From: Melioribacteraceae bacterium | GTDB taxonomy: Bacteria > Bacteroidota > Ignavibacteria > Ignavibacteriales > Melioribacteraceae | Assembly: GCA_023230485.1 (NCBI GenBank) | Contig: JALNXG010000079.1 | Span: forward strand, 1 to 15,286 | Reading direction: 5' to 3' | DNA: 15,286 nucleotides | Part shown: piece after piece, positions 6,361 to 14,205 of the stretch | Position numbering within the stretch: the first letter of the stretch is position 1 | Layout of the letters: the number at the start of each line of letters is the position of its first letter | The notes under the pieces: model-generated | The model's database searches: none | The model's input: only the letters and a program-made list of their open reading frames with translations | What the model was told of the DNA's origin: nothing | Position numbers and translations under genes: made by a program

Positions 6361-8484
6361 TTGAAAACAAAAATTCTATTAATAGTGTTGTTACTAAATA
6401 TTCCAATAGTTGCTCAGCAGCTAGTAGATGATATAAAATATGAATTAGAAGGTGTTTTATTTCATGGAAATTCTTCGATACCAACAGGAGAACTTGAACA
6501 AGTAGTTCTCTCAAAGGAATCACCGAATTGGATTTCTAAATTTATTAATTCATTTACGAGCTTCGGTGCTTCTGCGGTGTATTTTGATTCGTTATTAATT
6601 CCAACTGATGTAAGTATTATTAAAGATTACTATAAAGCGAAAGGATTTTTTAAGTCTCTAGTTTTTCCGAAATATGAATTAGATAAAGAAAATAAATCAG
6701 CGGTTGTAATATATAATATCCAAGAGAAGGAGAGAGCGAGCTTTAGGACATTTTCTTTCACAGGTTTAGATTCAGTTCCCGATGAAGTAAAAAAGGAAAT
6801 ATTTAACCATATCGAAACAGATACCTCTCAATATTTTATAAATACTTATGTAGAAGAGAAAAAAAATTATGCTATTAACTATTTAAAAAATAATGGTTTT
6901 ATGTTGGCTAAAGTTGATCCACCGATAGTTTATATCGATACATTAATAAATAAAGTGGATTTAGAAATAAATTTTTATACTGGTAATCGATATAAGATAA
7001 GTGAGATAAGGACAGTTAGAAGAGGTCCCGGGAAAGATTTAGTAGAAGATGATCTATTAAAAAAATTAGTAAATATTAGGCAATGGCAGTATTATAGTAA
7101 TTATGAATTGCAAAGAGGTCAGATACGTCTTTACCGGTCGAATTTATTTACATCAGCACTAGTAAATGCTGAAATTAATGATACATCAGGAAATCAAGTC
7201 CCGATATTAATAAGTGCAGATATAGGATTAATGAATGAGCTATCGCCTGAAATTATTATGAATAATGAAGACGATCAATTTAATCTTGGTTTAAGCGCGA
7301 ATTATACTCGTAAAAATTTTCTTGGTGATGCAAGGAAGTTTTCAGTGGGTGCTTCGATAGCCGCACAAAACTTTACAGAATTTATAAAGCATCCGTCATT
7401 TGCAGATTCAGCAATCTATGGATATACAGATACTCGAATTGGAATTGAACAGCCTTTTATTTTTGGTGAACCGATAAATACAAAATTTGAAACCTATGTA
7501 ACTTTCCAAAAACGGAAAGAAGAATATAATTCATTTTTATATGGAGGTAAAATCAGTTTTGATTTTGAGGTGCCGCAATATATTTATATGACAGGATTAA
7601 ATGTTTATTTAAATTTAGAACGCTCAGAATATGATTATAAACTAAGTTATATAAAGAATAGTTTTCATTCATTTATGGCGAATTTTTTTCCGGCAGAAGA
7701 TGTGGATTCTTTAGTTTCCCAAATATTATTTGGAGCTACGGAAGGTGATTTTAGATCAAGATCTACAAATATGCTAATAGGTGTAAACCTTATTTTGAAT
7801 AGATTGAATGATTTTTTCTTTCCAACTAGGGGATTTCTAAGTACACTAAATATAGAAGATGGAAATGGAATTCCTTATTTAATTTCAAAAGTATCAGGTG
7901 ATCAATTGGATGTGCCGAGTTATATAAAAATCCAATCGACAACGTCTGTCTATTTACCATTTTATACCGACAAAGAGGATGCATTTGCTGTAAAGCTTAG
8001 AGTTGGACAGATATTTACCTATTCAGGGGATAAATCAGAAATTCCACTTAATCAAAGATTTTATGCGGGAGGAAGCAACTCTATAAGAGGTTGGGCTTCG
8101 AGAGAATTGGTGCCTTTATCACCAATATTTAATCTAACTTCCACAAATCTTGATCAACTAGAATCATTTTTAATAAGAAGGACAATACCTGGAGGGTTTT
8201 TCTTATTTGAAGGTTCAGTAGAAACAAGAAATCGTTTAATTGGCCAAATTGGGTCTGCATTATTTGTAGATTATGGAAATACATGGAATAATTATTCAGA
8301 ATTTAGATTTGATCAAATTGCTGTTGCCATAGGTTTTGGTATAAGATATTATTCTGATTTTGCGCCGATACGAATTGATTTTGGGTTTAAGGCATTTGAT
8401 CCTGAAGATTCAAGAGCTTTTTATAAGAAGCGTTTCTTTGGGGAGCTACTTCAGTTTCATGTTGGTATAGGTGAAGCATTTTAA
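6361..8484 (+). CDS. Omp85-family outer-membrane protein (BamA/TamA-like)
   Basis: A 707-residue outer-membrane barrel protein with a signal peptide (MKTKILLIVLLLNIPIVAQ, cleavage likely near 18-19). About three POTRA domains follow (roughly 26-120, 126-208, 209-286; alternating FSFTGLDS-type strands and helices). A 16-strand-type barrel then runs from about 300 to the end. The barrel has the family signature RFYAGGSNSIRGW at 566-578, whose RG lies in the loop that folds back into the barrel, and it ends in Phe. Length and POTRA number resemble TamA or short BamA-like paralogues more than the five-POTRA BamA. The likely role is insertion or translocation of outer-membrane material; the substrate is unknown. 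The TTG start has no obvious Shine-Dalgarno but is fixed by the signal peptide, since an in-frame stop lies two codons upstream. Confidence 0.9.
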   Translation: MKTKILLIVLLLNIPIVAQQLVDDIKYELEGVLFHGNSSIPTGELEQVVLSKESPNWISKFINSFTSFGASAVYFDSLLIPTDVSIIKDYYKAKGFFKSLVFPKYELDKENKSAVVIYNIQEKERASFRTFSFTGLDSVPDEVKKEIFNHIETDTSQYFINTYVEEKKNYAINYLKNNGFMLAKVDPPIVYIDTLINKVDLEINFYTGNRYKISEIRTVRRGPGKDLVEDDLLKKLVNIRQWQYYSNYELQRGQIRLYRSNLFTSALVNAEINDTSGNQVPILISADIGLMNELSPEIIMNNEDDQFNLGLSANYTRKNFLGDARKFSVGASIAAQNFTEFIKHPSFADSAIYGYTDTRIGIEQPFIFGEPINTKFETYVTFQKRKEEYNSFLYGGKISFDFEVPQYIYMTGLNVYLNLERSEYDYKLSYIKNSFHSFMANFFPAEDVDSLVSQILFGATEGDFRSRSTNMLIGVNLILNRLNDFFFPTRGFLSTLNIEDGNGIPYLISKVSGDQLDVPSYIKIQSTTSVYLPFYTDKEDAFAVKLRVGQIFTYSGDKSEIPLNQRFYAGGSNSIRGWASRELVPLSPIFNLTSTNLDQLESFLIRRTIPGGFFLFEGSVETRNRLIGQIGSALFVDYGNTWNNYSEFRFDQIAVAIGFGIRYYSDFAPIRIDFGFKAFDPEDSRAFYKKRFFGELLQFHVGIGEAF

Positions 8485-8557
8485 TTATTTAAATTTATCG
8501 ATTTCTCTTTTCCCAAATAAAATGGTAGATTTAAGATCATTCTTTTTTTGAGGTTTT

Positions 8558-9433
8558 ATGATATCTAGTATGACCGGTTATGGTAAATCAGTGGTTCAGG
8601 AAAATGGTATATTAATAGAGACTGAAATAAAAAGTCTAAATAATAGGTTTTTAGATTTATCGATTAAACTTCCCAAAAACTTATACAATAAAGAATTAGA
8701 GATACGTGAAAAAGTAAAAAGCAGAATCTCGCGTGGGAAAATTTATTTAACAATTACCGTTACAAAAGAAGGTATAGAGCAAAAATTTGCGCCTTTTAAT
8801 TCTGAAGGGGTTAAGTACGCATTAGATGTGCTAAAGGAAGTAAAAAAAACAGCAGAATTAAAAGATCAAATCACATTATCTGATCTGCTTAATTTTCAAA
8901 CACTTTTTTTTGATGATAATAGTTCAGAAAGCAATGATGATATTGAATTAGTATTGCGATCAATTAATGATGCAATAAATGATCTTGAAAAGATGAGAAA
9001 AGATGAAGGGGCAGAGCTTCAAAAAGATTTAACAAATAGAATAGATTTAATAGGCGATTATCTATCAAAAGTTGAAGGGCAGGTAAAGAATAATACTTCG
9101 GAATATTTTAATAGAATTAAAGAAAGAGCGAAAGTATTATTTGTGGACTTGGCTGAATATCCCGATAGATTGAGTGCTGAATTAGCATTAATAACTGAGA
9201 GATATGATGTAACGGAAGAATGTGTAAGATTAAGAAGTCATTTAAAGATGTTTGGTGATACATTAAAAAAATCAGATGATGCGGGAAGGCGATTGAATTT
9301 TATAGTCCAAGAGATGAACCGAGAAGCGAATACAATAAACAGTAAATCAATATCATCAGATGTTTCACATTTGGGGATAATGATAAAAGAAGAATTAGAG
9401 AAAATTAGAGAACAAATACAAAATATTGAGTAA
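8558..9433 (+). CDS. yicC: YicC/YloC-family endoribonuclease
   Basis: A 291-residue member of the YicC family; characterised homologues (E. coli YicC, B. subtilis YloC) act as endoribonucleases or in small-RNA decay. The N-terminus is the invariant SSMTGYGK (3-10), followed by the EIKSLNNRFLD stretch. The C-terminal DUF1732 region (about 208-291) has LRSHLKMF, GRRLNFIVQEMNREANTI, SKS and the ending KEELEKIREQIQNIE, all hallmarks of the family. GAGG at 8550-8553 precedes the ATG by four bases. The 73-base space before it holds no hairpin and must contain the promoter if this block is separate from the Omp85 gene; I see no clear promoter. gmk follows after 3 nt, a widespread yicC-gmk pairing. 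Confidence 0.95.
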   Translation: MISSMTGYGKSVVQENGILIETEIKSLNNRFLDLSIKLPKNLYNKELEIREKVKSRISRGKIYLTITVTKEGIEQKFAPFNSEGVKYALDVLKEVKKTAELKDQITLSDLLNFQTLFFDDNSSESNDDIELVLRSINDAINDLEKMRKDEGAELQKDLTNRIDLIGDYLSKVEGQVKNNTSEYFNRIKERAKVLFVDLAEYPDRLSAELALITERYDVTEECVRLRSHLKMFGDTLKKSDDAGRRLNFIVQEMNREANTINSKSISSDVSHLGIMIKEELEKIREQIQNIE

Positions 9434-9436
9434 GAC

Positions 9437-10003
9437 TTGAAAAAAGGCAGACTATTCGTTTTTTCTGCGCCAAGCGGTTCAGGTAAAACTACTATTGTAA
9501 AAGCAGTAATGGCTGAATATAAAGAGTTAGTTTTTTCGATCTCGGCAACAACCCGTGCAAGCAGGTTAAATGAGAAAGATGGAATTGATTATTTTTTTCT
9601 AGATGAAATTAGATTTAAAGAATTAATTGAGAAAAATGAATTTATCGAATGGGAACGATTTTATGATTATTATTATGGAACTTTAAGGAGTTTTATAGAA
9701 TCAAATATAAATAATGCAAAATCGTTAGTTCTTGAAGTTGATGTTAAAGGGGCTTTGAGGATAAAAAAGGAATATCCAGATTCGGTATTGATATTTATAG
9801 CACCGCCGGGAATTGAAGAATTAAAGAAACGTCTTTCATTAAGGAATACTGAATCGAAGGAAGATTTTCATAAACGAATTGAAAGAGCAGAATTAGAATT
9901 ATCATTTAAAGACAAATTTGATTATGTGATTTTAAATTATGATTTAGATTCAGCAAAGCAAAATGTTTTAGAAATAATAAAAAAAGAAATAAATAGGGAG
10001 TAA
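9437..10003 (+). CDS. gmk: Guanylate kinase
   Basis: Guanylate kinase, phosphorylating GMP to GDP with ATP in purine salvage and (p)ppGpp-linked nucleotide balance. The P-loop SGSGKTT is at 13-19. The GMP-binding segment SISATTRASR is at 34-43, followed by GIDYFFLD, FIEWERFYDYYYGT (69-82), LEVDVKGA (99-106) and the lid region with RNTESKEDFHKRIERAELE (136-154). The 188-residue length is typical. The usual TTRxPRxGE reads TTRASRLNE, a small departure in a generally conserved spot. The start is TTG: no ATG exists before the P-loop, and the stop of yicC lies 3 nt upstream. The Shine-Dalgarno is weak, so translation may be coupled to yicC. Confidence 0.95.
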   Translation: MKKGRLFVFSAPSGSGKTTIVKAVMAEYKELVFSISATTRASRLNEKDGIDYFFLDEIRFKELIEKNEFIEWERFYDYYYGTLRSFIESNINNAKSLVLEVDVKGALRIKKEYPDSVLIFIAPPGIEELKKRLSLRNTESKEDFHKRIERAELELSFKDKFDYVILNYDLDSAKQNVLEIIKKEINRE

Positions 10004-10007
10004 TAAA

Positions 10008-10301
10008 ATGGCTATAACACCGCAAGATTTATCGGTAATAAAAAGTAGAGTATCAAACCTATATGAGGCTATTATAATCTCATCTAGAAAAGCAAGAAAA
10101 ATTAATGACGATACCAGAGTTGCTTTTACTAATTCATTAGGCACAATGAATACAGGACATGATGATGATTTTGAAGAAAGAGAAAATCCGGAACAATTAA
10201 AATTATCTCTTGAATATGAAAAAAGAGAAAAACCACATATTCAAGCAATTCACGAATTAGTAAAAGACGGAATTGAATTTCGTTATAAAAACGAAAAATA
10301 G
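10008..10301 (+). CDS. rpoZ: RNA polymerase omega subunit
   Basis: Omega, the small RNA polymerase subunit that helps fold and hold beta-prime. Two conserved pieces are visible: SNLYEAIIISSRKARKIN (16-33), matching the N-R/L-YEaV...RARQI helix, and KPHIQAIHELVKDGIEF (75-91), matching the K-P...AL-EL--GKI segment. Between them lie about 40 mostly acidic residues (GHDDDFEERENPEQ), longer than in the proteobacterial form and typical of Bacteroidota-group omega proteins. The 97-residue length is plausible. GGGAG at 9996-10000, within the last codons of gmk, lies seven bases before the ATG. The position directly after gmk repeats the widely conserved gmk-rpoZ order and supports the assignment. Confidence 0.88.
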   Translation: MAITPQDLSVIKSRVSNLYEAIIISSRKARKINDDTRVAFTNSLGTMNTGHDDDFEERENPEQLKLSLEYEKREKPHIQAIHELVKDGIEFRYKNEK

Positions 10302-10313
10302 TATTTAAGAAAA

Positions 10314-11051
10314 ATGCCCCAGTCTCTACAAAAGCTAATTATCGAAGCAATAAAAGATCAAAGAGAAATATTTGGCGATCTTTTATTCGATAAGATTGAT
10401 TTAAGAATTGAACCGAAGAAAAAAGATACCGGCTCAGGAATGAATATGAAAAGCTCTAACTCAGCAAATACAAGAGATGGATCGTTTAAGGATGCTGGTT
10501 CTATTGACGAATTATATAATAGAATCAATGCTTGTAAGGAATGTCCTTTAGGGGAAACAAGAACAAAGTTTGTATTCGGCACTGGGAACCCGAAAGCAGA
10601 TGCAATGCTAATAGGGGAAGCACCGGGAGCAGAAGAGGATAAGCAGGGAGAGCCGTTTGTAGGACGTGCTGGTAAACTTCTAACAGATATTCTTGCCGCT
10701 ATTAACTTCAAAAGAGAAGATGTTTTTATAGCAAATATTCTAAAATGCCGACCACCAAATAATAGAGATCCAAAACCTGAAGAAACAGAAACCTGTTTCC
10801 CCTATTTAGAAAAACAGATAGAAATAATAAACCCAAAAATAATATTATGCCTCGGAAGAGTAGCTGCTAATGGTTTACTAAATAAAAAGATGACTTTAGG
10901 CGAATGGCGAAAAGAAGAACATGAATATAAAGGGATAAAAGTGATAGTAACTTATCATCCTGCCGCATTATTAAGAAATCCGGATTGGAAAAGAGGATGT
11001 TGGGAAGATGTGCAGAAATTTAGAAAATATTATGATGAGTTAAAAAAATAA
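10314..11051 (+). CDS. Family 4 uracil-DNA glycosylase (Fe-S type)
   Basis: Removes uracil from DNA, leaving an abasic site, the first step of base excision repair. The catalytic domain starts near residue 66. It has the motif GEAPGAEEDKQGEPFVGRAG (101-120), the KCRPPNNRDPKPEE segment (144-157) and the second motif HPAALLRNP (215-223). Four cysteines suited to a [4Fe-4S] cluster are present at 74, 77, 145 and 161, in the C-x2-C ... C ... C spacing of family 4 enzymes. Residues 1 to about 65 are a charged, Ser/Asn-rich extension lacking in minimal homologues of about 200 residues. The ATG has no good Shine-Dalgarno and follows rpoZ by 12 nt; dnaB follows after 4 nt. A nearby nfo gene on the opposite strand would handle the product. 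Confidence 0.93.
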   Translation: MPQSLQKLIIEAIKDQREIFGDLLFDKIDLRIEPKKKDTGSGMNMKSSNSANTRDGSFKDAGSIDELYNRINACKECPLGETRTKFVFGTGNPKADAMLIGEAPGAEEDKQGEPFVGRAGKLLTDILAAINFKREDVFIANILKCRPPNNRDPKPEETETCFPYLEKQIEIINPKIILCLGRVAANGLLNKKMTLGEWRKEEHEYKGIKVIVTYHPAALLRNPDWKRGCWEDVQKFRKYYDELKK

Positions 11052-11055
11052 TAGT

Positions 11056-12489
11056 ATGGCAAAGCGAAAACAATCCGAAATAGATAATCCAAATGTAGTC
11101 TTAAGCTCAGCGAAAACGAGTCCTAATTCTGTGGAAGTAGAACGTGCAGTATTAGGTGCGATGCTTATCGATAGTGAAGCGGTTTCTAAGGTAATTGAAG
11201 TGTTACGCGACGAAGCATTTTATGATCCTAAGAACCGAACAATTTTCAAAGCAATGCTATCCCTATATGAATCAAGTGAGCCAGTAGAAACCCTTACAGT
11301 ATTTGAGGAATTAAAAAAGAGAGGCGAAGACCAAACCTCCGGCGGCGCAAGTTATATAACAAGGCTTTCAAACGATGTTTCATCTGCTGCAAATGTGGAA
11401 TACCACGCTCGAGTAGTTTTAGAAAAATGGATATTAAGGAAATTAATTTCTGTTTCAAATAGTATTGCAGAAAGCGCATATAATGGAAGTGAAGATGTAT
11501 TCGATTTATTAGATGCAGCGGAATCGAAAATTTTTGAGATTTCAGAACAAGGCGTTAAAGAATCATTTAAATCGATGGAAAAAGCAGTAAAAGAAGCATT
11601 GGAATTAATTGAAGCTATTCACTCCAAAAAACATTCTGCAGTCGCGGTGTCATCTGGATTTATAGAACTTGATAATATGCTAGGAGGATTGCAAAAGTCT
11701 GATCTTATTATTATTGCTGCACGTCCATCAATGGGCAAGACTGCTTTCGCTATGTCATTAGCACGTAATGCAGCAATTGATCATAATACACCGGTTGGTG
11801 TATTTAGTCTTGAAATGACTACAGTACAATTAGCAACTCGTTTAATTTCATCGGAAGCACGTATCAATGCACATTCAATTCGTACAGGGAAGTTTAAAGC
11901 AGAAGAAGGTGCAAAGATAAGTAGAACGGTGCATAAGTTAACAAAAGCCCCGATATATATTGATGATACTGCCGGTATATCAATACTTGAATTAAGAGCC
12001 AAGGCAAGAAGATTAAAAAACGAACATAAGATAGAACTATTGATAATTGATTATTTGCAATTAATTTCTCCATCGGCATTTATGGATAGCCGTGAAAGAG
12101 AAATAGCAATGATATCAAGGTCATTAAAAGCATTAGCAAAGGAATTAAAGATACCTGTAATAGCACTTTCGCAGTTGAATCGAGGAGTGGAAGGAAGAGG
12201 TGACAAAAAACCGATGCTTCAAGATTTGCGTGAATCGGGTGCAATTGAGCAGGATGCAGACGTTGTAATGTTTTTATATCGACCTGAATATTATCAGATT
12301 ACTCAATTCCCAGATGGTGCACCGACAGAAGGGATGGCAGAAGTAATTGTAGGTAAGCAAAGAAATGGTCCTACCGGTGAGGTTAGGTTAAAGTTTATGA
12401 AAGAATATACAAGATTCGAGAATCTCGAAATGATTTATGGACAGATTCCTGAAAGTGCAATGCACCAAGAGGAAGAGAAACCGTTTTGA
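11056..12489 (+). CDS. dnaB: Replicative DNA helicase DnaB
   Basis: Hexameric 5'-3' helicase that unwinds DNA at the replication fork and recruits primase. The N-terminal domain (about 25-130) contains VEVERAVLGAMLID and the YDPKNRTIF segment; a linker follows, then the RecA-like C-terminal domain. Walker A is ARPSMGKTA (222-230), the SLEM motif is at 251-254, Walker B LLIIDYLQL (328-336), LSQLNRGVE (371-379), and the arginine-finger region DLRESGAIEQDADVV ... LYR (390-409). The 477-residue length is normal, and no intein interrupts the Walker or sensor motifs where DnaB inteins commonly sit. The ATG lies 4 nt after the glycosylase stop and lacks an obvious Shine-Dalgarno. Its TGA stop overlaps the next gene's TTG start. 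Confidence 0.97.
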   Translation: MAKRKQSEIDNPNVVLSSAKTSPNSVEVERAVLGAMLIDSEAVSKVIEVLRDEAFYDPKNRTIFKAMLSLYESSEPVETLTVFEELKKRGEDQTSGGASYITRLSNDVSSAANVEYHARVVLEKWILRKLISVSNSIAESAYNGSEDVFDLLDAAESKIFEISEQGVKESFKSMEKAVKEALELIEAIHSKKHSAVAVSSGFIELDNMLGGLQKSDLIIIAARPSMGKTAFAMSLARNAAIDHNTPVGVFSLEMTTVQLATRLISSEARINAHSIRTGKFKAEEGAKISRTVHKLTKAPIYIDDTAGISILELRAKARRLKNEHKIELLIIDYLQLISPSAFMDSREREIAMISRSLKALAKELKIPVIALSQLNRGVEGRGDKKPMLQDLRESGAIEQDADVVMFLYRPEYYQITQFPDGAPTEGMAEVIVGKQRNGPTGEVRLKFMKEYTRFENLEMIYGQIPESAMHQEEEKPF

Positions 12490-13331
12490 GATATTTTATT
12501 GTATTATTTTTATTCTCAATTTTACTACAAGCTCAGGAAATCTATTCCGAAAAAGATATTGAAGTATGCATATCTAAATACACATTTGCTATCGATAATG
12601 AGATACAACAAAAACCAATTGGAGATGTAATTGCCGAAATTGGCAGATCATTTATTGGTACAGACTATGCTGCTTCTACTTTAGATCGACCTGCAAAAGA
12701 AGCTGAACCTTTAATTATTAGTCTTACAGGATTAGATTGCTATACATTTTTAGAAAGTGCATTGGTTTTCGGAAGGACAATAAAATCAAACTATTTTGGT
12801 TTTGATGCTTATAAAAAGGAATTAGTAAATATTAGATATCGAGATGGAAAAAGGACAGACTATGTTTCACGTCTCCATTATTTTATCGACTGGATTTATG
12901 ATATGCAGAAAAGAGGAATTGTAAAAGATATTACAAAAGAGATTGGCGGGATAAGATATAAGAAAGAGATCGATTTTATGTCATCCAATCCGAAATCATA
13001 CAAACAATTAAGAGAAAATCCTACATTAATAAAAAAGATAAAGAAAATTGAACAGGAAATTAATAAAAGGGAATATTATTATATCCCTGAAGGGAATTTA
13101 GCTGAATTAGAAAATAGTATTAATGAAGGTGATTTAATTTCAATCACAACGAATATAAAAGGTTTGGATGTTTCACATGTGGGAATAGCTGTTCGTAATG
13201 ATGATGGAAGGATCCATCTTCTTCACTCACCGAATGTTGGATACAAAATTCAAATAACAGAAAAACCACTTACAGATTATTTAGAAGATAACAAAAAACA
13301 AACGGGAATAATTGTAGTTCGTCCTTTATAG
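12486..13331 (+). CDS. Secreted DUF1460 (N-acetylmuramoyl-L-alanine amidase-like) protein
   Basis: A 281-residue exported protein of the DUF1460 family, an NlpC/P60-like papain-fold group linked to peptidoglycan amide cleavage. The signal peptide is MRYFIVLFLFSILLQAQ (1-17); with no clear lipobox it is probably periplasmic. Candidate catalytic residues are Cys85 in LTGLDCYTFLESAL and His231 in GLDVSHVGIAV, followed by LLHSPN (245-250). The family segments RLHYFIDWI (129-137) and IDFMSSNPKSYKQL (162-175) are present. The start is TTG in a TTGA overlap with the dnaB stop, so it is probably translated by coupling; a purine-rich AGAGGA lies 13 bases upstream, rather far for a Shine-Dalgarno. It ends 13 nt from the convergent nfo stop. 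The exact bond cleaved is not deducible here. Confidence 0.85.
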   Translation: MRYFIVLFLFSILLQAQEIYSEKDIEVCISKYTFAIDNEIQQKPIGDVIAEIGRSFIGTDYAASTLDRPAKEAEPLIISLTGLDCYTFLESALVFGRTIKSNYFGFDAYKKELVNIRYRDGKRTDYVSRLHYFIDWIYDMQKRGIVKDITKEIGGIRYKKEIDFMSSNPKSYKQLRENPTLIKKIKKIEQEINKREYYYIPEGNLAELENSINEGDLISITTNIKGLDVSHVGIAVRNDDGRIHLLHSPNVGYKIQITEKPLTDYLEDNKKQTGIIVVRPL

Positions 13332-13344
13332 TTAGTTTGTATAA

Positions 13345-14205
13345 TTATTTGATTAACGAAAGCAACGCCTCGATATTCATTACATCATCTTTTTGATCGG
13401 CTTCTTTTGGAGTCTCAAGAATTTTAGGAATAGCTTCCAACCTTTTATCATTCATAATATTAGAAAAACCTTCGAGACCAATAAATCCTTTGCCGATATG
13501 ATCGTGGCGATCAACACGAGTTCCCAAATCTTTTTTACTATCATTCATGTGAAAACATTTTAGCCAATCTAATCCTATAATTGAATCGAAATGGGAAATT
13601 ACTTTTTCATAAGCTAAAGGGTCTTTGATATTATAACCAGCAGCGAAAGCGTGAGCCGTATCAATGCAAATACTCATTCGTGACTTATCCTCAACACCGT
13701 CAATAATATTTTTTAGATGTTCAAAAGTATATCCAATTGCAGTTCCTTGTCCGGCAGTAAGTTCGAGCATGCTATTTGTTTTATAATCTTTTGTAGCTTC
13801 GTGGGCAATGTTTAAAGATTCGATGATAATGCGGATACCTTCATCTTCTCCTTGACCACCGTGAGAACCGGGATGGAAATTGAGATAGGGAATTCCGAGA
13901 AGTTCGCATCTTGATAATTCATCGATAAATGACGAGCGTGATTTCTCAAGTATTTCGGGACTAATAGCACATAGGTTAATTAAATAGGAGTCGTGAGAGA
14001 CGACAAATTTAATATTGGAATTATAGAGTGCATTTCTAAATTCTTCAATTTCAGAATCTTTAAGAGGAGGAGCAGTCCAACGATTATTATTCTTTGTAAA
14101 TAACTGCATAGCAGTGAAGCCAAGTTTATCGGAAGTATAAATTGCGGAAGCAGGTCCTCCTTTTACAAAAGCATGTGCACCGATTAATAAATCTTCTTTA
14201 TTCAT
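13345..14205 (-). CDS. nfo: Endonuclease IV (AP endonuclease)
   Basis: Zinc-dependent deoxyribonuclease IV that nicks DNA 5' to abasic sites in base excision repair. The TIM-barrel motifs are intact, and all nine positions expected to bind the three zinc ions can be found: His71 (VSHDSY), His111 (NFHPGSH), Glu148 (LELTAGQG), Asp182 and His185 (IDTAHAF), His219 (FHMNDSK), Asp232 and His234 (DRHDHIGKG) and Glu264 (ILETPK). The usual LENTAGQG reads LELTAGQG, leaving the ligand Glu in place. The 286-residue length is typical. The ATG directly follows the gatB stop (TAAATG), with AGGAAG from the gatB end serving as Shine-Dalgarno, so the two are co-transcribed. It is convergent with the DUF1460 gene. 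Confidence 0.97.
   Translation of the reverse strand: MNKEDLLIGAHAFVKGGPASAIYTSDKLGFTAMQLFTKNNNRWTAPPLKDSEIEEFRNALYNSNIKFVVSHDSYLINLCAISPEILEKSRSSFIDELSRCELLGIPYLNFHPGSHGGQGEDEGIRIIIESLNIAHEATKDYKTNSMLELTAGQGTAIGYTFEHLKNIIDGVEDKSRMSICIDTAHAFAAGYNIKDPLAYEKVISHFDSIIGLDWLKCFHMNDSKKDLGTRVDRHDHIGKGFIGLEGFSNIMNDKRLEAIPKILETPKEADQKDDVMNIEALLSLIK

Noticed and set aside
8485..8557. Promoter of the Bacteroidota type (TTTG / TAnnTTTG) before yicC
   Set aside because: Only a partial -7-like word (TAGATTTA, 8526-8533) is present and no matching TTG element lies at the right distance, so it cannot be told from AT-rich background.
11056..12489. Possible intein in DnaB
   Set aside because: DnaB is a common intein host, but the Walker A, Walker B and later motifs are uninterrupted and the length is a normal 477 residues.
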